Source: Trichostrongylus colubriformis (Eukaryota > Nematoda > Chromadorea > Rhabditida > Trichostrongylidae). From it: a stretch of DNA of 64,000 bases. The notes beneath the pieces are model-generated. The model was not told the origin of the DNA, ran no database searches, and worked only from the letters and a program-made list of their open reading frames with translations. The position numbers and the translations under genes are program-made. Shown piece after piece: positions 45,680 through 57,800 of the stretch. The first letter of the stretch is position 1. Each line of letters begins with the position of its first letter. The DNA is taken from NCBI GenBank assembly GCA_963978905.1, contig OZ022259.1, forward strand, positions 18,326,068 to 18,390,067, in the 5' to 3' direction.

Positions 45680-48308
45680 GTCGGATTTTTCACCACGTGT
45701 CAGCGTTTATTGTGCACCCTTTATATCTGTGTAGAGGTTTGGTTTGTGCGACGTCGGTGACGTTAGCGGTTTGTGTTTTTGCCCTGTATGGTCGTTGTCT
45801 CCTTGGATAGCCAAGTGTTACGGAAACAGTCTTTTAGACTATCCATTAGAACTAAAAGGTGATGTCACATGACTTCATTCGACTTTGACCTCGACATCAT
45901 CAAAAAACCTCATGAATCGCGCGCGCGTTGATGGCGATGCAGCCAAAAGAAATGGAAAATCGACCCCGAACGCGGAAAAATGTCGGTCACATCACATCAT
46001 TACTCAATTCTTTGTAAAGTTACTATCGTTCTTCTTTCCGTTCTACGTCATGTTTACTAACCAATGTGAATTCCAATGAGTTTTTCGCTGGCTATGAACC
46101 GGTCCGTTGACAAAGTTGTGTCTGTTGATGAAGGTATTATTACTATTTCGCATCATCATAAACGACAAAAATCACATAACCAGTTTGATGGCGTTTAATT
46201 TTGCTAAATTAATCAGATGAAAATGAATGAAACGTAATAATAAGGAACCGGTTAGAAAAAAATGTGTAGTTGGAACACAAAATCAGTGAACATCAGAAAA
46301 TGCCCAAATTCTCACAACACATCTTTGCTACTTAATTCTGAATCATAGTAATTTCTTTGTATTCACATAGTAATGACTCAAGAATATACTCCATTTGGTT
46401 CCATAATAGCTGGTTACTTCATTGCGCACCCATGTTCTAATTTTTATGTTTTTGAAAAACTTCAGTGGTGCGTTACTGTCTGCCTTCCCCATCTTCTCTA
46501 TAGGCTCTCCATATCTCTCAAATCTCTTGATTAAAAACGTGGTTTCCAACGGCCATCTGAAGTAACCAGCTCGGCACCTCTGCTGATGTAATTAAGCACT
46601 TCTAATTTCCAAATGAAGAAGAGTCCCTGGCGTACCCTGAATAATTCAGAGGCATATTTGTGAACTTTCAAAAACCTTCTGAGAGAAAGGCCTTGGTTCG
46701 GATTGATCAATAGCAAATTAAGATCAATAAAACAAGACCAATAACAATTCATCAAGAAATAACAAGCCTAATTGCTTAGTTGATCGCTAATCGCGCTCAA
46801 TAGCGTTTTCATTATTTCTTGAAAACGTGTCACGGGCAACATTACACCTTTATTGCGCTTGATCATTATAGCTCTAAGGTTACACACAGCCATAAAACGA
46901 CCAGCCATGTCCATTCCCTCCCAAACCCTTCCCTCCATCCCCATCGAACATGGATAGTAGCGGCGATGGCAACCACGTGGTCTGCGTCCTTGTCGCTTGT
47001 CTCTTCCCCTTCTAACCTATCTCTCACCTCCTTCCTGTGGTTCCCTAGCAGTGTGCCCTAATAGACTCGTTCAATACCGGTTATCGAAGATAGCAGGGGA
47101 AGTACAAATTTTAGATTTTAAGCGGTTTCTCTCACTTTTTTCTCTTAGTAGCTACTAACAATAAGCACCTCTCCGTTCATTAGTGAGCGTAATAACTCGT
47201 TCAAGAAAATCATGAAATTTGTGTTAAGCCAACGAAGATAAAGATTTAGGGTGGTGCAGCTATCAGGTTCACATGCCTGATGAGCACATTTTCGAACCAG
47301 GTCTTCCTTTCAACGTTGAAGGTCCCATGGTAGCCTACCCATGCATTCTTCTTCTTCTAGAGGGTTAACTGTGGGTGGAGTATTCCATTATCTTATGGAG
47401 ACATCATTCCGTTCACGGAAAGTAAGTGAGCGATTTGACAAACTGCGGCGAAAGATTTCGATTCCTGTCGAATGGCAGTTTTTACACATCGGGAACTGTG
47501 CCACGGGTTTTTGCGCGGAACCGCCGGGAACAAGATTCTCATTGACATCCGATCGTGTGGCTGCTAGCTACTATCACCTTGAACCTTGTGCTTCTCAGTT
47601 GTAGTTTAGAAAGACCGTCTGTTTGACGGCATTCTGGATTGGTTCGAGAGGAAAGGAGAAATTGGAGGAAGAGATCACGAAAAGATCAGATGTGCTCAGT
47701 CGCATCGGTTGTGCACCCTGTCATCGATTTGTTTCTACAAAACAAGCTCAGCGCTCTGTTGCGGATTACTCTTCACATACACATTCGATAGTAACGCTCA
47801 TTTGAAAACCTTTCAAAACTCAATTCTAATTTTGTCATCTTTTCTACTCACCTTGTGCATCATCCTCAATCCACTTTTCCCAGATTCTCTCCTCCTGTCA
47901 AAAGCATCGTAGCGCCTCCGATTTTTCTAAATTCCCTCCTCGTGAGGAATTGTTTTTAACGAGATGGCGCTATTTGCTTTTTAGTTCATATAAGATCTGC
48001 CGTCATTCGCGTGTGACCCACAACTCGCGTGAAGCATATTCCTTCTATTATGGCCTCGTAAAAGGTGTAATTGAGGAAGGATTCTGACTTATGTGCCCAT
48101 TTAGGGACTTATATCACGTATTGTATTCTACGACGCTGGTCTATTTCCTGAATAGCTTAATTCTCTCCGTATAAATCTATGATATCGTGAAGGGATTTTT
48201 AGTATGACCAGGTACACATTAGAAGGGCGTCGAATTTGTCGGATGAAACGATTTGTAAAATTAAGAACATCGTTGAACGCCATATACATACGTATAAGTT
48301 ATATCGAT
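45680..48308. other. No supported gene
   Basis: Open frames up to about 87 codons without known domains. At 47252-47315 a GGGTGGTGCAGCTATCAGG segment followed by TTCGAACCAGGTC has the spacing of pol III A and B boxes and may be another tRNA-derived SINE head. Confidence 0.4.
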
Positions 48309-48312
48309 GGAA

Positions 48313-48745
48313 GAGGTGGTGTAGTGAACAGTGCGTGGACCAGTTCCTGAATCAAAGCCCGCCCGGCTAAATCAAGCCTTCCATCTCTGCGGCGGGATAG
48401 GTAAATCAGTACCAGATAATCTCTGAGAGGATAGACACACTGTCTTCTACACCGGTTGGCCCCAGCAAGCCATTGTAAAGGCCGAATCGCGTTCACTGGC
48501 CACTTCAATTTCGCATATCACTGGAATGTGCGGCGCATCACATAGAAGGGATTGGTTAACGCCAGAAACTTTATCCTTTATCCTTTTAAGCTGCGCTGGT
48601 TATTTCTTCTGCAAGCAGCCTGACTGCTCTCGGTTTGCCTAATATGTTTTCAGGATGTTGTTTTTGGATTTGAGCTCTACGATAATTGATCCTGCCCTTC
48701 TTTATTATCTCAGCTCATTCAAGCAGATATATAAATAAATAAATG
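48313..48745 (+). repeat. SINE family S, copy 2
   Basis: The head, GAGGTGGTGTAGTGAACAG, resembles a tRNA A box region and matches the head of the copy at 62.6 kb. The body has GGCCGAATCGCGTTCACTGG, CACTGGAATGTGCGGCGCAT and AACGCCAGAAACTTTATC in the same order as that copy. It ends with an ATAAATAAATAA tail. There is no reading frame. Mobilisation would depend on a LINE; which one is unknown. Confidence 0.75.
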
Positions 48746-48952
48746 AAAAATAATGAGATCAAGGAATGATAAGTCATGACTTCTGGTTGTTCATATCTAC
48801 AACCAAAACATAAGTTACAATAGTCATTTTCTACGAAATGACGGACCCCTTTCATAGGGAGCTACGCAATTAATCTTCGTTTAGTAATCGTATGGCACTT
48901 TTCTAACAGCAGGGAGGCATATTTCGAGTCTTCAAACAAAATGCAAAAGTTG

Positions 48953-49025
48953 CGACCCAGCAAGGACTCGAACCTTGAATCTTCGGTTTAGGAGACCGAC
49001 GCCTTATCCATTAGGCCACAGGGCC
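48953..49025 (-). tRNA. tRNA-Arg (anticodon CCT)
   Basis: The 73-nt minus-strand sequence folds as a tRNA. The acceptor is GGCCCTG with CTGGGTC (one U-U mismatch at pair 6 and one G-U). The D arm is GCCT/AGGC and the anticodon stem TCGGT/ACCGA. The loop CTCCTAA has anticodon CCT, which reads AGG codons. The T arm is CAAGG-TTCGAGT-CCTTG. The discriminator base is G. A box and B box (GTTCGAGTC) are standard. There is no intron and CCA is not encoded, as usual in eukaryotes. The acceptor mismatch leaves a small chance that it is a recent pseudogene. Confidence 0.93.
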
Positions 49026-49525
49026 TCGAGCACGACTCGCTTGGGCTTATCTATCAAACAACACATTTCAGTTTTTGTGGCTGGTCAAACACTATTGTGA
49101 AATTAAATCATATTTTTCCATTAAATTCTTCAAATTTTTGTACTTGTCAGTAGGGAATTGCATGGTTTTCTATGTCGTCATTGTTTCTCACCAATATCTT
49201 CTCTGAATAAAGCGACAAGTTTTCCGTCCTTTCTTCGTACTTCAGTTTCGTCTCTATTCTCCTATTATTTTTGGAAATCTCTATTTTTATATGCGTAGAT
49301 GCCGTAAAGGAACCGAGCGCTATGTAGACAGAAGTGGGAGGATAAGGGGAGACATTCAGGGTCAATGCATCTATTAAATCCGCCTGCATGTCAGCCCACT
49401 CAAAAAGGCCAGCAAAAGTGTGGGGGCAGTTGTGCGGCATGAGGGGAGTGGATTTTACCTAAGTCGGTAGCGGAAAGAGCTTCACAGTATCTGATTCATT
49501 CCTAACCCTCCCCATATCAACATAG
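49026..49525. other. No recognised gene
   Basis: A 97-codon minus-strand frame at 49147-49440 has no known domain. Confidence 0.4.
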
Positions 49526-49526
49526 C

Positions 49527-49752
49527 GGGTCAAATAAAATCGGGGGGTGGGAGAGCGAGACGCAACTTTGCGTTGACGTCGAAACTACTTTCCCTACCTA
49601 GGCTTAGGCTAAATTGATATCTCCTCCTCCCACATGAAAAAGCAACTGTCAAAACATAGGTGTCATCTACTTTAGCTTAGGCCTAGGAAGGGAAGAAAGC
49701 CTTGAAGTCGGTGAAAATTTTGGGTCTCCCTCGCTCCGACTTTATTTGACCC
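49527..49752. mobile_element. MITE family F, copy 2
   Basis: Inverted ends GGGTCAAATAAAATCGGGGG at 49527 and CCGACTTTATTTGACCC ending at 49752. Inner arms CCTACCTAGGCTTAGGCTAA and TTAGCTTAGGCCTAGGAAGG mirror each other. It is 226 bp, non-coding, and the intact reference for the interrupted copy at 29.2-29.8 kb. Confidence 0.85.
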
Positions 49753-49754
49753 TA

Positions 49755-51690
49755 AGAAATCTAATAATTTTTGGGTCCAAATACTTGTTTTGCTTACAGT
49801 CATTTTTGTGACCCCAATGATCTTAATAGCCCTTACTATCGATCCGATACGAATCACTACGTTGACCACCTGTATTCGCTCCTCAACAACCTTGACAGAT
49901 TTGTTCCGTTGATTTCCTCGTACTTTGACAGGCTTTCTGCGTTCCCTTTTCGTAGTTTTCCTTTTTTGTTTCATTCATTAAATCCACCTGACTGCTAACT
50001 GAAATGATGTAAGAATTTGCCCGACGACCTTGACTTAGCCCAAATTAGCCAAAATTTCGCTGTTGACATAGAAAGATGACCTGGTCGTGGCTGCACTTAC
50101 AATTTAGAGGAGTTTTTCACCTGTCTAATGAGTTTGTCTGTTTTGTATCAGTATCCATAGCTCTCTTTTTGATCCCTGAATGAGAAATACAGTTTTTTTT
50201 GCTTTTTTTCGAAGTGTTTCCATTGTTTTCCTTGCCATCACCAATGCTATATCACATAGTATTAACAAATATTATTCATGATTAAGAGGCAATGTATGAG
50301 CACAGCCGTCAGACAATTCCAGGAAATAGCTTTCATATTTGCTTCCAAATTTGCATTTGATATTTGGCGCACGAAATTTCTGCTTCGCAGCAACACATGT
50401 CAGAATAATTGCTGCGCCTATATTACTGCTACACTGATTTTTTTCTACAACTTTTTGAGCGGCAAGGAAGTTCATAGAGCAATGAGTCATATGGGGAGCG
50501 GGGGGACATTGCTGAATGATGCACCGGAACATGCCTTCAAATACCTATATTGAGTCACAGAAGAAGTGTGTTTTTGCTAAAAATTGGCCTAGGGAAAATG
50601 GAGCTGCTGGGTAAACGGATCAGATGTGAACGGTGCGGTGAAATTGTTTGAATTAGTTCACCTATTATTCCATGCTAATCTACCTCCTTGATTCAGGCTT
50701 AGACCCACATCGCTTCCCCATATATAGCATAGATCACCGGATCATACATAGTAGATATGTCTGACATCTACTGCACGTTGTTGACAAGTCAGTCATATAA
50801 AGGAGTGTTGCTGTCCAGCACCAACAATATCCCCCTTCGATTCACATAGCGTCAGGCGACGATGGTTGAAGTACCGCAAGGGGGAATTTTGGCTTACGGT
50901 GAACAATTGCTGTTTGTTCAGATCACCACAGTTGCAGACACCACGCATAGCATCGTGCCGAAATGGATATGCGCAGTTTGTAATGTTGTAATTTGTAATT
51001 CACTCCATGTATTTCAACAAAATTGGCTTTCTATTATGGAACTTATTTATTTACACTACTTCGCTTCTCCTTTCATTGTTTCACTTACTTGTTATTGTTT
51101 ACTGTTTCGCTTGTTTCACATCATCGTGAATGAATGAAAAAAGTCCTATACGACAGCAAATGACAATTACGTTAGCCTGTGGCCCCGTCTCCTACAGCGA
51201 GCAGCTCGAACATATACGCAGTGATACGCGGAAAATCCCGCCGGTGCCACTAGTCAATATCGCGCCATGTCGCGTAACTTGCTGATCCAGTAAAACTATA
51301 GCGATGAATGAGGGCCGTAATAATGCGTGAAAGTTGCCCCGATATCATCCTCGGAGCCCGAGATATCCCGTCAGAGTGTTTAGTATCGCTCTGGTGGTCC
51401 TGTATGGCAGAAAACCCAACCCATCATAATTTTCATGGTTAACCCCGTAGAAAGTAAGCAGTGTGGAAGTTTATCATTGAGTGATGTCCTTGAACTTACG
51501 CATGAACATTGCATACGCTCTCTCAGCGTCACGTAATCACCGAACAGTGTTTTCCTGAGACCTCTAGCTCGTTTTCCGTTGGTTTTGTTTCATATTCTTT
51601 GATTTTGATCTTAAAGCTCGCGATCTTTTGATCTTGGCTGTGTCGCTCGCTGTCGCTGATTGTCGCTGCTTATCGTCAACTGTCGCCTGT
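49755..51690. other. Upstream region of the scavenger receptor gene
   Basis: No coding exon was recognised. A family G end lies at 50790-50835. The promoter is not recognisable by sequence, which is usual when 5' ends are trans-spliced. Direct TGTCGCTG repeats at 51640-51680 form a pyrimidine-rich run before the acceptor. Confidence 0.45.
50790..50835 (+). repeat. Family G end, single copy
   Basis: AGTCATATAAAGGAGTGTTG followed by CTGTCCAGCACCAACAATAT matches 42741-42795. Confidence 0.55.
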
Positions 51691-51698
51691 CATTTCAG
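51691..51698 (+). promoter_or_regulatory. Probable spliced-leader acceptor site
   Basis: CATTTCAG, ending 2 nt before the ATG at 51701, is a good nematode 3' splice site preceded by pyrimidine-rich sequence. Spliced-leader sites usually lie a few bases before the start codon, so this is the likely trans-splicing point. The alternative is a cis-spliced 5' untranslated exon further upstream. Confidence 0.6.
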
Positions 51699-51700
51699 AT

Positions 51701-51847
51701 ATGGTCGGATCGGCGAAAAAGTCGCCTACTCCACGATGGCGACTCGTGGCCATTGCGTTATTTGTGCTCGGTATAGGGCTTGTTATATTCGGTCTTGTAA
51801 TGCATCTACTTGCGATTCCAATGATCGTTCGCGATCAGATACGTGAG
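51701..51847 (+). CDS. Scavenger receptor exon 1
   Basis: 49 codons; start ATG at 51701, just after the probable trans-splice acceptor. Encodes the cytosolic tail and the hydrophobic segment LVAIALFVLGIGLVIFGLVM. Donor GTACGT at 51848. A phase 0 junction. Confidence 0.93.
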
Positions 51848-54800
51848 GTACGTTTAAACGTAATATCACCTCTCATTCACCTCCCTTCATCAATGAGCAC
51901 TGAATGGTTTTTTATTTTGCTATTTTCCGCTTATTCTCTAACTTTTCCGGCTTTCTTCATTTGAGGAAAGATTTCCGGGTATTTCTTCAGAATTTTCATT
52001 CAAAAACCCTTATTTCAAAATGCTAATCACTAGCTCGAATATGCGGCACCACACTGTTTGAAAAAATGTCGGATAAGGATATGTATTTTGAGAAATTTTG
52101 AAAAGCGGGAGAACGCTTGTCGTTTGTGTGCGGCAAACAAGGACCATGTCAAAAAAAATTTGTAAACTTTTTAAATTTGGGGAAGACTTGTCGTCCCGAT
52201 AGTGTAGTGGGTAGGCAATACAAAGCCACAGAAGTATAACTACGCGTTCTAACATTGTCGAGGTCAAATATTTTGCTCACAGCCAGTTCTGTGGAAATAT
52301 AAGTCTAATAATAAACGTCATTATTTGCTGAATTTCTATATCTGAATTTTTTCAAATTTCTTGAATTCTTTATGTTAGGTTGATTCATAATAAATCGGAC
52401 AAATGGTAGTGATGATTTCTAGAGATCATAACTCAGTAACGAATTAACGAAAATGGACGCGCGAGGTACCGTTGGAATGAGTATGAAAAGCTCTTCAAAG
52501 TACCGCAAAATAATCACTCCAAAGTAAATTCATTCCGCCACAATGCCGCACGATTTCAAGCGGTCCAGAGACCACATCCGCAACGTCATACTATTTATAT
52601 CGCTATCTGGCCAGGAACCCGCGGATATCGGCAGACGTCTGATAGAAGTTCACAAGGAGCATGCCCCCGGCAGAAGTACACTGTAGTTGTAGCATTCGAA
52701 GTTTGCGTCAGGCGACTATTCCATCGAAGACGAAAACCGCGGTTGGTGGAGCGTACACGGCGTAGAGTACTGGGAGCTGCTCGATGAAGGTACCACAGTA
52801 TCCGCCGACGTCTACGTTCGTCAGTTACGAGAATTGAAGGCCAATGTCCAAAGTTCGCTACGGCGGCGGTCACATGTCTACTTCCAGCACGATAACGTGT
52901 CTACTTCCACAGTCCGCACTTCGCAAGATCGACCAAGGCCGAGCTGCTGTCGTACAGTTGGACCGTACTTCTATACCCACCGTACTCCCCAGACCTGGCC
53001 CCTTCAGATTTCCACCTTTTCTCCCACAGCCAACGCCACCTGGACGGCCAAAACTTCAAAACTCGCGACGAGGTCAAGGCGGCACTCGGCAACTTCTTCG
53101 AGCTCCAGCTTCCGGCCTTCTGGAGCAAGGGCATCCATGACCTGCCTATACCGTGGCAGAAGGTCATCGATAAAGATGGAGTATATTTCAAGTGAATCCC
53201 TGTTGTCGTAAAAAAGTTGTACGACAATGATTAAAATTGGTCAATTTGTCCGATTTATTATGAATCAACCTAATAGATCGTTTCGAAACCAGAATAATCA
53301 CATACATATTATGTGAATACTTTTTTCCCCACACTCGTTTCTTTGTTAGCACAAGAGGAGCACTTCAAGAATTTCTAGCACCCACGTTGCATCGCTCGGG
53401 CATTACTGTATTGGAATTTCTTTTATTATATTGTCCTTTTCGGATTGACCTTATACATAGGTCCAGACGTGTGTCACCATAAATGTACTTTTCCGGGTTA
53501 CACCGGAGAATATGAGGAGACGGTATGTTTAGGTAGTGAGGGAAGTAAGAAATAGGGGACTGTTTCTTTTGGGGGTGACAACGTGTTTGCCTTGTTCACC
53601 ACTCTTAAACATAATGACATGCCCTTACATGTCTAAGACCGCCTTCATACTCTGCGGAGGTGCCGGCGGCAGGGCGTGGCCGTGGTCAAAGGCAGCAAGG
53701 TAGAATGGTACACCTCCAATTTTTTCATGTAGATCTTTTCTTTTTGATTAGCCCGGTAATACTGATTGTGAAAGTGATTGTGAATATAAACCTGTCAGTG
53801 AAGATCAGAACTGTACCTTTAAAAAACCGCACGGAATTTTCTTTGAAGTTCAGTGAGAAAAAACTGGCGATTAAGGCAATCACGCTATGTTTTTTGAGCC
53901 ATTGTTTTTCATTGTATTTTTTCAATCACCATAAGGACGTTGTCTTTGTTGTTTTCAATGGAGGTCAGACTACACGCTGATCACTCCACAATTTCGGCAT
54001 TAAACTAGGCATTGTCCGCGATTATTCGACTGTAGAGCGTCGGCCTATTCAAGAGCAACCTGTTCTGCCGGCAGAGCGCTTCGTAAGAATGTCGTTCATA
54101 ATTCTTTCCAAACGCTTAATCGAAAGTGAAAAACGTCCTTGGGGGAATAGCAAAAGTCTTTTTAATGACATACAGAAATTCAAAGTGGCATGGAAGGGAT
54201 CCCACTTGTCATATAAAATTCTTGTGAATGTCTAAATTGGCATTAATTTCATTCGAGTTGATTGTATGCAAAAGCTCGTAATCATGCGGCCTGCAAAGTC
54301 TGATGCATTCGAAAACCACGTGTTAGCAAGCTTCTAAAAATGTTTAAAAAACAAAGTGCGAAAATTAGATGAGTAAAAACTGAATTAAAAATTCATTTTG
54401 ATTGGCAGTTCGAGCAAAACATTGAAGGGGTTCCTAGAAAAAATTAGTTCATTTACTGCGCATCTGATTTAAACGTTTCTTAATACGAGATTTTAACGCT
54501 ATGGCTAAATTTTTTGCTTTCGATATTTCAAAAAACTGAATTACATAATCAGCAACTCCGCTAAATTATTCGTATTTTTGCGACGTATGTCCTGATCAAT
54601 GTTTTCCCCAAAATTCTGCGCTCATACTGGTTTCTCACTTTTTTTTTTTTGAAAAGATGCCCGTCATTTCAAAGTTTAATCTGATTGTATAAAAAATCAG
54701 TCCTTTAAGTTGTAGGTTAAATTTTACACGTTATAAATACAAGTTGATGATCATGAACGTTCGTTCTGTCAACTTAGAGAAGGAATCTAAGGAATCTTTA

Positions 54801-57800
54801 AGTGGCATCTTATGCCGAACAGCGCCTTGAGGGGCTCATTTTGTATTGAATCAACGGTAAGAACTCCAAACAATTGAGCTATTCATCCATGTGAGGGTTT
54901 CGGGCCGTTTTTCTTTTATTTTTTTTTGAGAAAGGCTCGTGCTCTGGTCGGATCCCATTTTCTCTTGGATGAAAACATCCGCAAACTGGCTTTTCTGAAC
55001 CTCCTTGGTGGATTCAGCGAAAGCAATCTCCTCCGTGTCCACTTCAAAACTTGATGTGGTGTGTGAACGCTTATGCAAATCCCATACACGACATAAATAC
55101 ATATTCCTAACTCTATCTTGCGCTACTTCAAATTCTTTGAAACGAGGCGATGAATCTTTTATGGAAGTGCGTATAAGTAGTAGATAGCTCATTGGTGTGA
55201 GTAGCGACTGTTTGGCACAACGGTCGGAAAACAAGGCTTTATTCATAGATTTGAATTCAAAGCACTGTCTACAGAAATTGAGTTCATTTGGTACCGAATA
55301 TTTATGTTGTATTCGCTTACTGAAAGCCGCACATAAAGTTTCTTGCGAAAAAGCACCATCTGAATCAGAGCTTCTCAAAATGATGTCGGACGGGATGAGC
55401 CGTCCGATTAGGAGTGGCCATAGGGGCTCTAGGAGTCAAGAGGCAACGGCCACTTGGTCGGGGACGCAGAGTGAAGAGCAAATCAATACTGGGCGCGAAA
55501 GTCTGCACGACGCTCCTCCGGCGGGTGTAAAGGAATCGTACACGGAAAAATGAGTTTCTCTTTAATCCACATAGTTATGCTGCATGTGCCTAATAACGGT
55601 CGCATGCAATGTTTCACACGAAAAGTAAGAATCCTGCTAAAATGCAGCTCCTCAAAGTGACGGTCTAGGGGGCTGAGCCTCAGGGTGAATGCTCGCCCCG
55701 TCGTTCGCCGCTGTCGGAGACACAAAAAAGGAACAGAAGGGTGTGTAAACAGTCCCACTCTTCGTCTCCGACCGTGGTGGACGACCGAGCAGAGCAGTTA
55801 CTCGGAGGTCCCGCCCACTCAGCCAAGAATTTGGGGGGCTGTATCCTAGCCGAGTTCTCACTTTTTCGCGTAAAACTTTGCATGCGTATAAAACTTTGCA
55901 TGCGTATCTTATAATAGCAAATACGAAATAGATATATAAAAAACAGCAAAACTCATTTTCTGCGCACGATTCCTCCGAGTGTTGCTCGGCGAAAATTCAT
56001 ACGAGCTGCTGTTTTCCTTGTTTTTTGATTTCCGCTTCGGAACAAAGGAAATTTCTCGGTTCTCTTCGTATTTCTGTTCACGTACCGTATCTAGTAGAGT
56101 GCTTTCAAGAAGAATTAGAATCATGACATTTCTGTGGACAACTCCTTTTATAGACCAGCTCTGGTTATGATACAGAGTGGAAAAGACTTAAATTAGTTCA
56201 TTTTTTGATTGTACAATGAATGCACACCTGCTCAAGCCACTGTGACTGTAGCCGAAGCTCTTCTAGCCATCGCATGTGGTAAGAAATCCTATCTGGCGGA
56301 ATGCGGTCAATAAAAAAGGAACAAAAAAAGCAAATGATTACTAGTAATGAGAAAATTATGAGGTGGTTCAATATGCCTCTGCACCCAACTCAAACGAATC
56401 CATCTCTCATCAGCTTCTATGCAAAGATTTCGGAAAACAAAATATTAGGTTGTAGGGAGAGTTTTTTCGTTTTTTTAAAAACGTGCTTTTTCCCCTTCAA
56501 ACTGCTTTCCAGTAGTTTCTTCTATACATATGCATGTAGTACAAGTTCACACGCATCTATAGGTATTATAGTCTTCATCTCCCGGATAATCTTCTTCGGC
56601 AAAATAAACATATCAGAGGTCAATGTCATCTTCACTATCAAAAATCTTTCTTTGAATGGCGTTAGATAGGGAAAGGAAACGATGATAGTCCGATGGAGCA
56701 AGATCAGGGCTATAAGGTGGACGGGGCAGCACTTCCCCTTTAAGCTCGAGAATTTTTTGACGAGTCACTTTTCAATATGTGAAGTCTCGCCAAAAAATCT
56801 CGAGCTTGGATGAAAAGCGCTGCCCTATCCACCTCATAGCCCTGATCTTGCTCCATCGAACTATCATCGTTTCCTTTCCCTATCTAACGCCATTCAAAGA
56901 GAATTTTTGATAGTGAAGATGACATTGACATTGGCTAATGTCTCTGCGTGTCCGCCTGTCCCACCTTGTCTCGTTGCCTGCGTCTTCTCTGCACCTCCAC
57001 GTGCCACTCTGTCTCACTGCCTGTAAACGCAGCTATGCCCCTTGCCAGCGTCAAGTATGAACGCGGTCTTACTTGGCAAATTCATGTGCGCAAATCGCAT
57101 TTTACCGTTTTTGATCTGAGCTTTTCATATGATTCGTCCTGTTTGGTCGCCTTGCGCTCTAGCTCTTTTACCGTTTCGGGTAGGTCGTAGTCGTTCTTGG
57201 ATAAATGCTTCGCCTCAGTAAGTTTTTGGGATTTCCCTCGTCAGCCTATGCCAAACGTTCAATGTGGGTCTTTGGTCACTATCAGAGTTTGTTTCAAGAG
57301 TAATGCGAATGAGCATGAACAACCGTGACACTTTGAAATTTTCAACCCAAAAGACTCAAAAATGCTTGCAAAAAAACTTTGAGCTGAATAGGAAAGCTTC
57401 CGGCAGCTAGCATTTTTCTCGAACCTGGTTTAGTTATTAAATTGTAATAATAGTTAATATTTGCAATAGTTAACTTGCGATAATAGTGAATAGTTTCAAG
57501 TTACTGTGTACCGGTCATGTACTTTGTAATGTTTTCATACTCTGTTCAACTGATTACTTCGCATCGTTATTTGTACAGCAGTTTTTCTCAAGTATTTACT
57601 GGAGCGGGTTCGACGGAACACTTTTGAAGTCCTGAAGAACCCTTAGCGCGAGTAACAATGGTAATTGTTTTGAACTTTTTCAAAACAGTTCTCTTCAACA
57701 GTCTTACAAATACTTCTTCATTCAAGCGTCGAACCAAAGATTTTTGCGATTAGATCATTGTCTCCGAAAGATTTTGATGGGTCCATGCCTCTGTTCAGCC

